A stretch of DNA of 64,000 nt, taken from contig CAMZJA010000001.1 of the NCBI GenBank assembly GCA_947307415.1, forward strand, positions 186,001 through 250,000, read 5' to 3'. This DNA comes from an uncultured Bacteroidales bacterium. Its GTDB lineage: Bacteria > Bacteroidota > Bacteroidia > Bacteroidales > F082. The notes beneath the pieces are model-generated. The model was given only the letters and a program-made list of their open reading frames with translations, searched no databases and had not been told where the DNA came from. Both the position numbers and the translations under genes were made by a program. Below, in pieces: positions 1 through 8,236 of the stretch (positions are counted from its first letter, which is position 1; every line of letters starts with the position of its first letter).

Positions 1-575
1 AGCAGACCTGTCGACACTTTAGCACCGAAGTTGAGGGTGTTGAACGAGCCGTACGAGCCTGTTATCTCCGCGCTCGGACGTAACGATGGTGCTGCCGACG
101 ACAGCGAGATGGTGCCTCCGAAGGCGCCGTCGCCATTGGTCGAGGTTCCCACGCCACGGCGAATCTGCACCGAGCCAAGGAATGAGCCGTAGCTGTTCAT
201 GTTAGCCCAAAACACGCACTGATCCTCTGGCGAGTTGAGCGGAATGCCGTCGAGTGTCACGTTGATACGTGAGTCGCCGGCGCCACGGATACGCATGTAG
301 GTGGTGCCTGTGCCGAGGCCGTTCTCACTCCAGGCGATGATGCCCGGAGTCCTGGCAAACAGGAACGGAAGCTCCTGCCCCGTCTTGGCAAACTCGTTGA
401 GTTCCGTCTTCTTGATGTCCGACACGGCATAAGGTGCGTTCTTCTGCACTCTCACACCGCTGACAACCACCTCGTTGAGCATCTCAAAATTGATGGTGTC
501 GTTGACATTTTCATTCTGCGCATTCACATTTGCTGCAAAAAATAGCGCAGCGATACAAATAAAAATTCTCTTCAT
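1..575 (-). CDS. TonB-dependent outer-membrane receptor, N-terminal part (cut by window edge)
   Basis: The reverse strand from 575 reads a signal peptide (about 20 residues, ending in ANVNAQ) followed by a TonB box-like stretch (FEMLNEVVVSGVRV) and a plug domain: FLFARTPGIIAW, then YMRIRGAGDSRINVTLDGIP and VQIRRGVGTSTNG. The frame stays open to base 1, so the plug is present and the beta-barrel lies outside the window. Such receptors import scarce nutrients across the outer membrane using TonB energy. The leader carries a TPP riboswitch, so the cargo is probably thiamin or a thiamin precursor; this is inferred from regulation, not from the protein. It is transcribed leftward from its own promoter at about 710. 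Confidence 0.88.
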   Translation of the reverse strand, partial: MKRIFICIAALFFAANVNAQNENVNDTINFEMLNEVVVSGVRVQKNAPYAVSDIKKTELNEFAKTGQELPFLFARTPGIIAWSENGLGTGTTYMRIRGAGDSRINVTLDGIPLNSPEDQCVFWANMNSYGSFLGSVQIRRGVGTSTNGDGAFGGTISLSSAAPSLRPSAEITGSYGSFNTLNFGAKVSTGL

Positions 576-627
576 TTTTTGAATTTTAATTAGTTTGTTA
601 ATAAATGTGAAGGGGAAAAATCGGTAA

Positions 628-700
628 TATCCATCCCTACGCCGGCATTACCCGGATCAGGTTTTAGGGTATCATCTCAGCCCCAAAGGAGCACCCCTTG
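628..700 (-). promoter_or_regulatory. TPP (THI-box) riboswitch
   Basis: On the reverse strand the conserved TPP aptamer blocks appear in order: GGGGTGC, GGGGCTGAGATGATACCC, then AACCTGATCCGGGTAATGCC and GCGTAGGGAT. These are the pyrimidine-sensing and pyrophosphate-sensing arms of the thiamin pyrophosphate riboswitch. It lies between the -7 box at 710-718 and the receptor start at 575, so it sits in the receptor's 5' leader. High TPP is expected to shut the receptor off. Confidence 0.95.
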
Positions 701-709
701 AATTTCGCT

Positions 710-718
710 GCAAAGATA
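710..718 (-). promoter_or_regulatory. -7 promoter box for the TPP-regulated receptor
   Basis: Reverse strand TATCTTTGC, a match to the Bacteroidetes TAnnTTTG box. Predicted transcription start is near 704, right at the 5' edge of the riboswitch. Confidence 0.7.
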
Positions 719-751
719 CAAATTTTCTAATAGATGTTGAATTAATTTTTA

Positions 752-824
752 GTCTTTAGTCATCATTTTTCGGCTGCCACCTTTCTTCGAAAGCTGAAGG
801 CCTTCAAAATTGACGACTAAAGAC
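752..824. repeat. Palindromic interspersed repeat, GTCTTTAGTCATCA type
   Basis: Ends are GTCTTTAGTCATCA and TGACGACTAAAGAC, inverted copies of each other apart from one base. A diverged copy lies at 58462-58530. The middle (GCTGAAGGCCTTC) can also fold. Non-coding; looks like a small mobile palindrome. Confidence 0.7.
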
Positions 825-838
825 TTTTTAATCAGGGT

Positions 839-916
839 GTCATTTCGAGCGTAGTCGAGACCCGAGCGAAGCAAGAGCATTCGCCAGAGGCGAATAAATC
901 CTCCAGTCGAAATGAC
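839..916. repeat. Palindromic interspersed repeat, GTCATTYCGA type
   Basis: Starts GTCATTTCGAGCG and ends CAGTCGAAATGAC, with an inner CATTCGCCAGAGGCGAATA hairpin. Same family as copies at 27930-28056, 30253-30333 and 48010-48080 and half copies at 22763 and 22942. With the repeat at 752-824 and the riboswitch it fills the 575-987 intergenic stretch. Confidence 0.8.
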
Positions 917-960
917 GGATTAATAATTATTGTTAAAAACAAATGTTTTCAATTTTTTTT

Positions 961-969
961 TAATTTTGC
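961..969 (+). promoter_or_regulatory. -7 promoter box for the GH89 gene
   Basis: TAATTTTGC 18 bases before the ATG at 988, matching TAnnTTTG. Confidence 0.7.
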
Positions 970-987
970 AAAAATAAATTTCAAACT

Positions 988-3222
988 ATGAAAAAGCTAT
1001 ATCTCATTGCTATTGCAAGCATTTTAATGTGCTTCTCTTGTGGTAGAAAAGAAACCGATTCGGAAGTCATCGCGATGCGCGGACTGGTAAACCGCGTGGT
1101 TCCGGAATATTCGAAACATATTGTGCTGGAAAGGATTACAGATGCTGAAAATGACTGTTTCGAGATTGAAACCGTAGGCAAAAACCTAGTCATCCGTGGC
1201 AACGACGCCAACAGCATGGCAGTGGGATTGAATCATTATCTTAAATATTATTGCAAGGCTCAATATTCGTGGTTCGAGACCGAAAAGCTCGAGATTCCGG
1301 CCAAGATGCCGAAAGTCGACGCAAAAGTACGCCTCAACGCCCGTGTCCCCGACCGTTTCTTCCTCAACTACTGCACCTACGGCTATACCATGCCGTGGTG
1401 GGGCTGGTCGCAATGGGAGCATTTCATCGACTGGATGGCACTCAACGGCATCAACCTGCCACTCGCCATCACCGGCCAGGAGTCGGTGTGGTATGAGGTG
1501 TGGAGCGAGCTAGGCCTCACCGACGAGGAGATCCGTAGCTATTTCACCGGTCCGGCACACCTGCCGTGGCACCGCATGCAGAACATCGACCGCTGGGGCG
1601 GACCACTCCCGATGTCATGGCTCGAAAACCAGAAAGCGTTGCAGAAACAGATCGTGGCTCGCGAACGTGAGCTTAACATGAAGCCGGTGTTGCCCGGCTT
1701 CGCCGGCCACGTGCCGCCAGTCATCAAACGCCTCTACCCCGACGCGCCACTGGCGTCACTGGGCGACTGGGCAGGTTTCGACAGCACATGCTGGTGCAAG
1801 TTCCTCGACCCGGAATGCCCGTTGTACGCCGAGATTCAGAAGAAATTCATCACCAAAGAGATAGAGTTTTACGGCACCGACCACATCTACGGCATTGACA
1901 TCTTCAACGAGATGATCCCGCCGAGCTGGGAACCTGAATATCTCGGCCGCGTGAGCCGTCAGGTTTACGAATCACTAGAGGCTGCCGACCCTGAGGCGAC
2001 ATGGCTCGAGATGACGTGGCTGTTCTGGAACGAGCGCCAATACTGGGAAATCGACAACCGCATAGAGGCTTACATCACCTCGTTCGACAAAGAGAAACGA
2101 CTGCTCCTCGACTACTACTGCGAGCGTCAGCCGATATGGGAACGCACCAACGCCTACTACGGCGTGCCTTACATCTGGTGTTACCTCGGCAACTTCGGCG
2201 GCAACTCGATGCTGGCAGGTAACCTCGACACCGTCAACGTGCGCATCGAACGCGCCTTCGCCAAGGGCGGCGACAACTTCGTGGGCATAGGCTCAACACT
2301 CGAAGGCTTCGACTGCAACCCTTTCATGTATGAATATGTGTTCGAGAAGGCTTGGGACAACCCTCTCACCAACGACGTCGACGCCTGGGTGGAACGCCTC
2401 GCCGACCAGCGTGCAGGAACGATCGACGAGCACATGCGCACCGCATGGCGACTCCTCGCCGACAGCGTATATAATAAGGTGTCGTCACCAGGTCAGACGG
2501 TGAGAATAAACCAGCGCCCGACAACAGGCAACATCAAAGAATATCGTCAGTATTACATCGCGCCGACATATAAATACAACAATCTGGTGCTTCTTGAAGT
2601 TCTCGATAACCTATTGGCATCTGACTGCGACACCCGCACACGTCATTTCGACATCGTCAACATCACCCGTCAGATGCTGGGCAACTACTTCAGCGACCTC
2701 TATATCGACTACGTGAAGGCTTATAAAGACAATAACTTCGAGAAGATGCAGCAGATTGAAAAGACTATGGTATCGATTCTCGACGACACCGACCGTATCC
2801 TTGCCACCGAGCCGGCCTTCCTTGTCGGAAAATGGATTAAAGACGCGCGAGCCATAGGCATCACCGAGGAAGACAAAGATTATTTCGAGAGCAACGCCCG
2901 TAACCTCATCACCACATGGGGCGAAGAAGACGCCTTGCTCAACGAATACGGCAGCCGCGCCTGGGCAGGACTCACCGCAACATATTACGCCTATCGTTGG
3001 AAAGAGTTCTTTAAAGACATGGACGAAGCAATCGCTCAAGGCGTTGATTTCGATGAAGTCGCATATCACAACCGCATCTGCAAATATGAAGGTCAATGGT
3101 GGCGCGAACGCATAGGCACCTTCAGCGCTGAACCACAAGGCGACGGCGTCGCGTTAGCAAAAGATATCGCTGAGAGATATCGCGAAGAGATGAATGCCTA
3201 TTACCTAAAAACGGTAGAATAA
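988..3222 (+). CDS. Alpha-N-acetylglucosaminidase, GH89, lipoprotein
   Basis: A 744-residue enzyme that removes terminal alpha-linked N-acetylglucosamine, as human NAGLU does on heparan sulfate and clostridial GH89 does on mucin O-glycans. Residues 1-18 form a lipoprotein signal (lipobox MCFSC), so it is tethered to a membrane. Family blocks are clear: YGYTMPWWGWSQWEHFIDWM, ALNGINLPLAITGQE, LPGFAGHVPP, DIFNEMIPPSWEP and GIGSTLEGFDCNP. Glu308 (FNEM) and Glu439 (STLEGF) match the catalytic acid pair known for the family. Length is normal. Its 3' end overlaps the convergent gene at 3205 by 18 bases. No SusC/SusD pair is adjacent. Confidence 0.94.
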   Translation: MKKLYLIAIASILMCFSCGRKETDSEVIAMRGLVNRVVPEYSKHIVLERITDAENDCFEIETVGKNLVIRGNDANSMAVGLNHYLKYYCKAQYSWFETEKLEIPAKMPKVDAKVRLNARVPDRFFLNYCTYGYTMPWWGWSQWEHFIDWMALNGINLPLAITGQESVWYEVWSELGLTDEEIRSYFTGPAHLPWHRMQNIDRWGGPLPMSWLENQKALQKQIVARERELNMKPVLPGFAGHVPPVIKRLYPDAPLASLGDWAGFDSTCWCKFLDPECPLYAEIQKKFITKEIEFYGTDHIYGIDIFNEMIPPSWEPEYLGRVSRQVYESLEAADPEATWLEMTWLFWNERQYWEIDNRIEAYITSFDKEKRLLLDYYCERQPIWERTNAYYGVPYIWCYLGNFGGNSMLAGNLDTVNVRIERAFAKGGDNFVGIGSTLEGFDCNPFMYEYVFEKAWDNPLTNDVDAWVERLADQRAGTIDEHMRTAWRLLADSVYNKVSSPGQTVRINQRPTTGNIKEYRQYYIAPTYKYNNLVLLEVLDNLLASDCDTRTRHFDIVNITRQMLGNYFSDLYIDYVKAYKDNNFEKMQQIEKTMVSILDDTDRILATEPAFLVGKWIKDARAIGITEEDKDYFESNARNLITTWGEEDALLNEYGSRAWAGLTATYYAYRWKEFFKDMDEAIAQGVDFDEVAYHNRICKYEGQWWRERIGTFSAEPQGDGVALAKDIAERYREEMNAYYLKTVE

Positions 3223-4356
3223 CTTGGCGGAAAGCGACCAGTTGTACAAGAATCCGTGCAAATTCACATCGTTTAAGATGTCCCCGTCGTAGCCTTCGAT
3301 AGCCATGTTAGGGGCCTGGAACTTACCATCGTTGACAGCACCAGAGCTGGAGAAATGGAATATGCTGTACTGAAACTGCCCGGTGAAGTAAAAACGTCCC
3401 CATGTCATGCTGAGCGCCAAGCTTCCAATGAAGTTAAGTGACGGATAACACCATACATCCGATTTTTGCAAGGTCTCCCTCATGTCGTCGTTTTCGAATA
3501 ACTCGACATAATAGGATCTCGTCTGCATGTAGTTGACAAACGAGAGCAAAGGCGTCGCGGTGATGTTGAACGTGAGATTGCGTATAGTGCGGTCGTCGTT
3601 GTTGACGATATCGCGGTTCCAAAGCACAATGTTGGCGGAATAGCCGCCTCCCAAAGCCAACTGTGTGGTGGCATACGACTCAAAAAGTCCGTTCATGTCC
3701 TCCTTGGTGTCAAGGTCGCTCCACAAGAAACGTCCGGCAAGCAAGAACGAGCCCGAAGTGTGTTTCTGCACCACATTGATGGTGTTGGTGGCCGTATAGC
3801 CGAAACGTTTGTTATTGAACACATAATAGCCGTCGACAGCGAAACTGCGTAGTTTTCCCAAGCCTTCCGACGTCTCGATGGTGTCAGTATATATCACCTC
3901 ATCCGGCTTTCCGATGGTCAGACTGCTGATGATGTTGTTCTGCAATCCCGAATAGCTGAATCGCACGCCCCATTTGAGGTTCGACATGCCTAAAGAGAGC
4001 GACCTCTTATATTGCGCGCTGCGTTGCCCAAGCTCAAAGTCATAGCCGAAACTCACACTGCCATAGCCCGCCTCGAATCCCACTTTTTTACATAATCTCT
4101 CGCCAAGATAGCTTAACGACTGTGCCTCTATGGTATTCAAAATCTTGAAATCAGCATATGCGAAAAAACCTGTCATCTGGGTCACTCCCGTCAAAGCAAA
4201 GCAGAAACGAGCAGGCAGCTGGTAGACATAATTAGTGTCGATGTTTTCAGGCGTATCGATGAAACTTTTCCCCATGTTGACCACCTCCATAAAGAACTGC
4301 GAATGGCCTGAAAATCCAGCAAAAAATAGCATCAAGAACAGAAATAATCTCTTCAT
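3205..4356 (-). CDS. Predicted outer-membrane protein, resembles DUF4421
   Basis: 383 residues with a cleavable signal peptide (MKRLFLFLMLFFAGFSGHSQ). The rest is rich in alternating aromatic/hydrophobic strands and ends in LSAKLFYRF, a terminal aromatic typical of outer-membrane beta-barrels. The opening (IDTNYVYQLPARFCFALTG) resembles the Bacteroidetes DUF4421 family, which has no known function; that assignment is from memory and moderate. It has its own promoter box at 4373 and no operon partner. Confidence 0.6.
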   Translation of the reverse strand: MKRLFLFLMLFFAGFSGHSQFFMEVVNMGKSFIDTPENIDTNYVYQLPARFCFALTGVTQMTGFFAYADFKILNTIEAQSLSYLGERLCKKVGFEAGYGSVSFGYDFELGQRSAQYKRSLSLGMSNLKWGVRFSYSGLQNNIISSLTIGKPDEVIYTDTIETSEGLGKLRSFAVDGYYVFNNKRFGYTATNTINVVQKHTSGSFLLAGRFLWSDLDTKEDMNGLFESYATTQLALGGGYSANIVLWNRDIVNNDDRTIRNLTFNITATPLLSFVNYMQTRSYYVELFENDDMRETLQKSDVWCYPSLNFIGSLALSMTWGRFYFTGQFQYSIFHFSSSGAVNDGKFQAPNMAIEGYDGDILNDVNLHGFLYNWSLSAKLFYRF

Positions 4357-4372
4357 AACAACGAAAATTTCA

Positions 4373-4381
4373 GCAAAAATA
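4373..4381 (-). promoter_or_regulatory. -7 promoter box for the DUF4421-like gene
   Basis: Reverse strand TATTTTTGC, 16 bases upstream of the ATG at 4356. Confidence 0.6.
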
Positions 4382-4448
4382 GTAAAAATCTTTAGTTATC
4401 AATCTTTCGTTTTTAAAAATAATTACTAAGGTCTAATGTCTTTTTTTG

Positions 4449-4457
4449 TATCTTTGC
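4449..4457 (+). promoter_or_regulatory. -7 promoter box for the lipoprotein/radical SAM operon
   Basis: TATCTTTGC, 18 bases before the ATG at 4476. It also argues against a longer upstream start at 4446, which would precede the transcript. Confidence 0.7.
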
Positions 4458-4475
4458 GGCGTAATAATTCGAATT

Positions 4476-4745
4476 ATGAAAAAATTTGGTCGTACAATTT
4501 GGATTGGAGTCCTTGCCGGATTGGCATTTTTAGGTGCTTGCGCCACACATAAAGGCTTGACAAAGGCCGAGAGAGACAACCTCGTCAAGGAACGCGACTC
4601 AATCCAGGAAATCCTCAGCCGACGCGAAGGCGCCTGCGTCTATGGCTCGCCTGAAGTGATCCAGGCTTTTGGCGCTGAAACTCAACGACTTCGCCATCAG
4701 CTCGATTCAATCAACAAACGTTTAGGCGAAGATGAACCTAAATAA
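4476..4745 (+). CDS. Small lipoprotein of an rSAM/lipoprotein pair
   Basis: 89 residues. A lipoprotein signal (lipobox FLGAC) is followed by a charged, probably helical region (KAERDNLVKERDSIQEILSR), a short motif with a second Cys (EGACVYGSPEVIQAFGAE), and a second helix. The start at 4476 is chosen because the promoter box ends at 4457. It overlaps the radical SAM gene by 14 bases, so the two are co-translated. Bacteroidetes are known to carry a two-gene 'rSAM/lipoprotein system' (TIGRFAM models in the TIGR04133/TIGR04134 range, from memory). The lipoprotein may be the enzyme's substrate or partner; that is inference. Confidence 0.75.
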   Translation: MKKFGRTIWIGVLAGLAFLGACATHKGLTKAERDNLVKERDSIQEILSRREGACVYGSPEVIQAFGAETQRLRHQLDSINKRLGEDEPK

Positions 4746-5796
4746 ACGACTGATGCTCGAACTCAACCGCGCCGTGCTCAAACAGCGCGTTGAGGAACAC
4801 GAGTTGCATCAGCTTTTCTGGGAATGTACTTTAAGATGTAACCTCAACTGCCGTCATTGCGGCAGCGACTGCCGTATGCTCTCCGAGCAGAACGACATGC
4901 CTCTCGAAGATTTTCTTAAGGTTTTAGACGAGATAAAACTCCACGAAGACCCGTCGAAGGTGATGGTGATCACCACCGGTGGCGAGCCCACCATGCGCCG
5001 CGACCTGACGCAATGCGGTGGCGAGATAAGCAAACGCGGCTTCGTGTGGGGTATGGTGACAAACGGCATGCTGCTCACGCCGGAACGCCTCGACGAGTTC
5101 GTCGGCAACGGACTGAAATCCATAGCCGTGAGTTTCGACGGATTCGAAGACGACCATAACTGGATGCGAGGCAACGACACGAGCTACAAAAACGTGCTCA
5201 CCGCCATCGACGCCATGAAACAGCATCCGACGCTCACGTGGGACGTCATCACCTGCGTGAACCAACGAACGATAAAATATCTGCCTGAGTTTCGCGATTT
5301 CTTGATTTCGCTCGGAATAAAACGCTGGCGTTTGTTCACGGTGTTCCCGTTCGGGCGAGCCGCAGGCGAGCCCGCATTACAGCTGTCAAATGAGCAATTC
5401 GTCGAGATGCTGGAGTTCATCAAACAGACTCGTCACGAAGGCCTTATACGCGCCGACTACGGCTGCGACGGCTTCCTCGGCGACTACGAAGGCGAGGTGC
5501 GCAACCACTATTATTCGTGCAGCGCAGGCATCAACATCGCGTCAATACTCGCCGACGGCTCCATCTCAGGATGCCTCAGCATCCGCAGCGACTATCATCA
5601 AGGTAACATCTACCACGACAGCTTCTGGGATGTGTGGCAAAACAGATTCCAGCTGTACCGCGACCGCAAATGGATGAAAACCGACGAGTGCGCCAAATGC
5701 AAGATGTGGCGCTACTGCCAAGGCAACGGCATGCATCTCCGCGACGGCGAAGGCAAGCTACAAGTGTGCCAATATCACAAGATTATCGGGAAATAA
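4732..5796 (+). CDS. Radical SAM/SPASM protein paired with the lipoprotein
   Basis: 354 residues. The radical SAM cluster motif is CNLNCRHC (Cys36, Cys40, Cys43), followed by the GGEPTMR SAM-contact block and AVSFDGFEDDHNWMRG. The C-terminal SPASM region has Cys263 and Cys281 (CSAG...GCLS), then DECAKCKMWRYCQGNGMH and a final Cys (QVCQYH), enough ligands for auxiliary Fe-S clusters. SPASM enzymes usually modify peptides or proteins. The gene overlaps the lipoprotein gene and ends one base before the convergent EFR1 gene. The true substrate is unknown. Confidence 0.88.
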   Translation: MNLNKRLMLELNRAVLKQRVEEHELHQLFWECTLRCNLNCRHCGSDCRMLSEQNDMPLEDFLKVLDEIKLHEDPSKVMVITTGGEPTMRRDLTQCGGEISKRGFVWGMVTNGMLLTPERLDEFVGNGLKSIAVSFDGFEDDHNWMRGNDTSYKNVLTAIDAMKQHPTLTWDVITCVNQRTIKYLPEFRDFLISLGIKRWRLFTVFPFGRAAGEPALQLSNEQFVEMLEFIKQTRHEGLIRADYGCDGFLGDYEGEVRNHYYSCSAGINIASILADGSISGCLSIRSDYHQGNIYHDSFWDVWQNRFQLYRDRKWMKTDECAKCKMWRYCQGNGMHLRDGEGKLQVCQYHKIIGK

Positions 5797-6555
5797 TCAG
5801 CTTTCCTTAAAATAATACTGCCCTTTTCCACGCGTCGTCTTTCCATATTGGATGGCATGCTTCGGACAATGATGATAGCAGGCGTCGCAGGTGTTGCAGT
5901 TGCCGTGCCACACCGGACGGCCATTTTCGAGTGTTATGTTCTGCATCGGACAAACCTTCACGCACATGCCGCACGAGATGCACCCGTCGGTGCTGAAAAA
6001 CGGCTTGTCGGACGCCCATTTGTAAAATCCGCTGCCGATGACGTTGCTCTTGAACCTCGGCAAACCGCCTTTTATCATGTCGGAAAATGGCTTCCTCGCG
6101 GCAATCATCTCAATCACCTTCGGCAATTTTTCCTTGGCTTTAGCGATCTTTCCCTCAGCCACCTCAGGCTTGTCGACACTCATCCCTATGAAGTTGACAT
6201 AGGTGTTCGGCATCCTGAAGCAAAATGCGGCATCGAGGTCTAATCCTTTGTCTTTCAACTCATTACGAAAAATCTTCTCCGTCTCCCCTACATTGTCGCC
6301 ACAGGTCACTGCTGTCCACACATATGATGGCTTCCCATTGATTTTCAATTCATTAACAAATTCCTCCACCAGATGCGGCGGTCGCCATGAATAGATAGGG
6401 TAAACGAAGCCAATCATCTCGTCATCCGCCAAAGTATATTCAAAACGTCCCTCACGTTGCGCCTCAGGGATGAAAATCAAAGTCTCACCAAGCGAATCGG
6501 CTATGCTCTTCGCTATAAAACGGCTGTTTCCGCAGCCTGAATAATAAAAAATCAT
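5797..6555 (-). CDS. EFR1-type flavodoxin/ferredoxin fusion protein
   Basis: 252 residues. The N-terminal half is flavodoxin-like (YYSGCGNSRFIAKSIADSL as the FMN phosphate loop; FVYPIYSWRPP). The C-terminus carries two 4Fe-4S motifs: CISCGMCVKVCP and CNTCDACYHHCP. This is the architecture named EFR1 family ferredoxin; such proteins shuttle low-potential electrons. It is cytosolic, with no signal peptide. Its gene lies 6 bases downstream of the nitroreductase gene on the same strand, and faces the radical SAM gene tail to tail. A role in feeding electrons to the radical SAM enzyme is possible but only suggested by position. Confidence 0.85.
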   Translation of the reverse strand: MIFYYSGCGNSRFIAKSIADSLGETLIFIPEAQREGRFEYTLADDEMIGFVYPIYSWRPPHLVEEFVNELKINGKPSYVWTAVTCGDNVGETEKIFRNELKDKGLDLDAAFCFRMPNTYVNFIGMSVDKPEVAEGKIAKAKEKLPKVIEMIAARKPFSDMIKGGLPRFKSNVIGSGFYKWASDKPFFSTDGCISCGMCVKVCPMQNITLENGRPVWHGNCNTCDACYHHCPKHAIQYGKTTRGKGQYYFKES

Positions 6556-6561
6556 ACTTTT

Positions 6562-7194
6562 TTATTTAATCCAATAAACGTAGTTTTCCTTGCGCGGTCT
6601 CGCCTCCGGATAGTCGCCCTTCACATAGCCGAGTATGCAGTTACCGATGCCGACATAGTCGCCCTCGATGCCGAGCTCAGCGAGTATGGCCTTGCCCTCC
6701 TCCATCTCGAAGACCTCCTTCGCGCGGTGAATCCAGCACGAGCCGAGTCCTTTGGCGTGAGCGGCGTTGAGCAGGTTGCCCATCACCAGCGAGCCGTCTT
6801 CCATCCATGTAAACGACGTGTTACGGTCGGCGAGCACTACCAGCACAACAGGGGCGCCGTAGAACGGATCCATGTCGTTGTCTTTGCCGAAAACGCTGGC
6901 GTTCAGGCGACTTAGCTTGTCACGCACCTCACGGTTCGTCACCGCGATGATGATCGGACTCTGCTTGTTCATACCTGTCGGGGCGTAGGTTCCAGCCTTG
7001 CAAATCTCTTCAATAACCTCCATCGGAGGCATCTCATCGGTGTAGCTGCGTATGCTGCGACGAGTCAAAAGGTCTTCCATTGTAGTATTCATAGTGACTG
7101 TGTTTTGAGGTTCCTGTTTGCTGCAGCACGATGCCATAATCAGAGCTAAAGCCATGAAACCCAGCATTTTACAAATATTTTTCTTCATTGTCAT
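6562..7194 (-). CDS. Nitroreductase-family lipoprotein
   Basis: 210 residues. An N-terminal lipoprotein signal (GFMALALIMASC) precedes a nitroreductase fold: TRRSIRSYTDEMPP (FMN-binding Arg/Ser cluster), AGTYAPTGMNKQSP, FYGAPVVLVVLAD, AAHAKGLGSCWIH and YVGIGNCILGY. The family uses FMN to reduce nitro-compounds, quinones or flavins, normally in the cytosol; export as a lipoprotein is less usual. The ATG at 7194 is followed by a second possible start at 7188. First gene of a two-gene operon with the EFR1 protein, from the promoter at 7211. Confidence 0.85.
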   Translation of the reverse strand: MTMKKNICKMLGFMALALIMASCCSKQEPQNTVTMNTTMEDLLTRRSIRSYTDEMPPMEVIEEICKAGTYAPTGMNKQSPIIIAVTNREVRDKLSRLNASVFGKDNDMDPFYGAPVVLVVLADRNTSFTWMEDGSLVMGNLLNAAHAKGLGSCWIHRAKEVFEMEEGKAILAELGIEGDYVGIGNCILGYVKGDYPEARPRKENYVYWIK

Positions 7195-7210
7195 TTTTAG
7201 ATTTATTTCT

Positions 7211-7219
7211 GCAAAGATA
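7211..7219 (-). promoter_or_regulatory. -7 promoter box for the nitroreductase/EFR1 operon
   Basis: Reverse strand TATCTTTGC, 16 bases before the ATG. Back to back with the box at 7231. Confidence 0.7.
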
Positions 7220-7230
7220 AAAATTTTTCA

Positions 7231-7239
7231 TATTTTTGC
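7231..7239 (+). promoter_or_regulatory. -7 promoter box for the 7254 lipoprotein gene
   Basis: TATTTTTGC, 14 bases before the ATG at 7254; forms a divergent promoter pair with 7211-7219. Confidence 0.7.
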
Positions 7240-7253
7240 AAAAATAATTCTTC

Positions 7254-7829
7254 ATGAAAAAACATTTTTTACTAATCATCACCTGCCTCTCGGCAATATT
7301 TATGATGTCATGTAACAACGAAGACCGAGCCATCCGTCAGATGTGCCAATACATTCATAATCAATATCCTATGGCGACTTTACAGGATATCTACAAGACT
7401 TGTTATCAGGATTTCTTCGGCGCCGAACACCTCATGAACGACACCGCAGCCGCACGATATTATATCCATTACGAGCTCGAACAGTGCCGCGACACCGACC
7501 TCAGCCTTATGCCGCAACGCGAGCCCACTGGATTCCGTCATCGTTTCACAAGGATCAACTTCTCAAACATAGTTAAAGGCGAACTCACTGAGGAACAATT
7601 AGTTATGATGTTTATCAACGCCGCCGGCAAAAACAACGCCTTCAGCGACGATTGGCTCGCCGAATGGCAGAAAATCGAGAAAATAGCTATAAAAACCGTT
7701 CCTGAATGGAAGGATGCTGAGCTTCAGTCAGAGCTGATGAATGCCGCTGAACACAAATACGCCGTCCGCCACAGCGAGGCGTTCCGCAATAATTACAACC
7801 CACACTACAGAATAGTCCGCAACAACTGA
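7254..7829 (+). CDS. Lipoprotein of unknown function
   Basis: 191 residues with a lipoprotein signal (lipobox MMSC, then NNED). The body is mostly helical and polar: IRQMCQYIHNQYP, IYKTCYQDFFGAEHLMND, RINFSNIVKGELTEEQLVMM. I recognise no named family and see no catalytic motif. It has its own promoter and ends exactly where the convergent thioesterase gene ends. Confidence 0.75.
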   Translation: MKKHFLLIITCLSAIFMMSCNNEDRAIRQMCQYIHNQYPMATLQDIYKTCYQDFFGAEHLMNDTAAARYYIHYELEQCRDTDLSLMPQREPTGFRHRFTRINFSNIVKGELTEEQLVMMFINAAGKNNAFSDDWLAEWQKIEKIAIKTVPEWKDAELQSELMNAAEHKYAVRHSEAFRNNYNPHYRIVRNN

Positions 7830-8228
7830 TTACATTGATTTCTTTATTCTTTCGTAAAGCTCCGGCAGGCGTTTCGCTATCACCACCGGCCTTCCGTTCT
7901 CGGTGAAGCAGTGCACGCTGTGACCTTCGGCAACGAGTTTACCGCCTTTTCGCATAATATAATTGAACTCGAACTTCAGCTCGCTCATGCCGCTGATGCA
8001 GACCTCCACCTCGATGATGTCCTTAAACGTGGTTGGACTCTTGTATTTGCATTCGATGGATACCACCGGCGACACCACGCCGTCGGCTTCAATCTTGTCG
8101 AACCCCCATCCCAGCTTGTCGAGGTAGTCGATACGGGCTTCCTCCATGATTCTCACATAGTTAGAATGATGCGTTATACCCATGCGGTCGCATTCGTAAT
8201 ATCTCACTTCGTGTTTGTAGATATGCAT
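7830..8228 (-). CDS. Acyl-CoA thioesterase, YbgC/FadM-like (4HBT hotdog fold)
   Basis: 132 residues, the usual size for a single-hotdog thioesterase. The N-terminus HEVRYYECDRMGITHHSNYV holds the conserved Asp (YECDRMG, usually Y-x-D-TD-x-G) used by 4-hydroxybenzoyl-CoA-type thioesterases, followed by the helix ARIDYLDKLGW. It probably hydrolyses a short or medium acyl-CoA in the cytosol. It is the last gene of the run that starts at 10998, 8 bases after the MORN gene. Confidence 0.85.
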   Translation of the reverse strand: MHIYKHEVRYYECDRMGITHHSNYVRIMEEARIDYLDKLGWGFDKIEADGVVSPVVSIECKYKSPTTFKDIIEVEVCISGMSELKFEFNYIMRKGGKLVAEGHSVHCFTENGRPVVIAKRLPELYERIKKSM

Positions 8229-8236
8229 ATCAAAAA

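Noticed and set aside
2611-3138. A long open frame (175 codons) on the reverse strand inside the GH89 gene
   Set aside because: It is fully antisense to clear enzyme sequence, has no promoter box, and its protein is a low-complexity shadow of codon bias.
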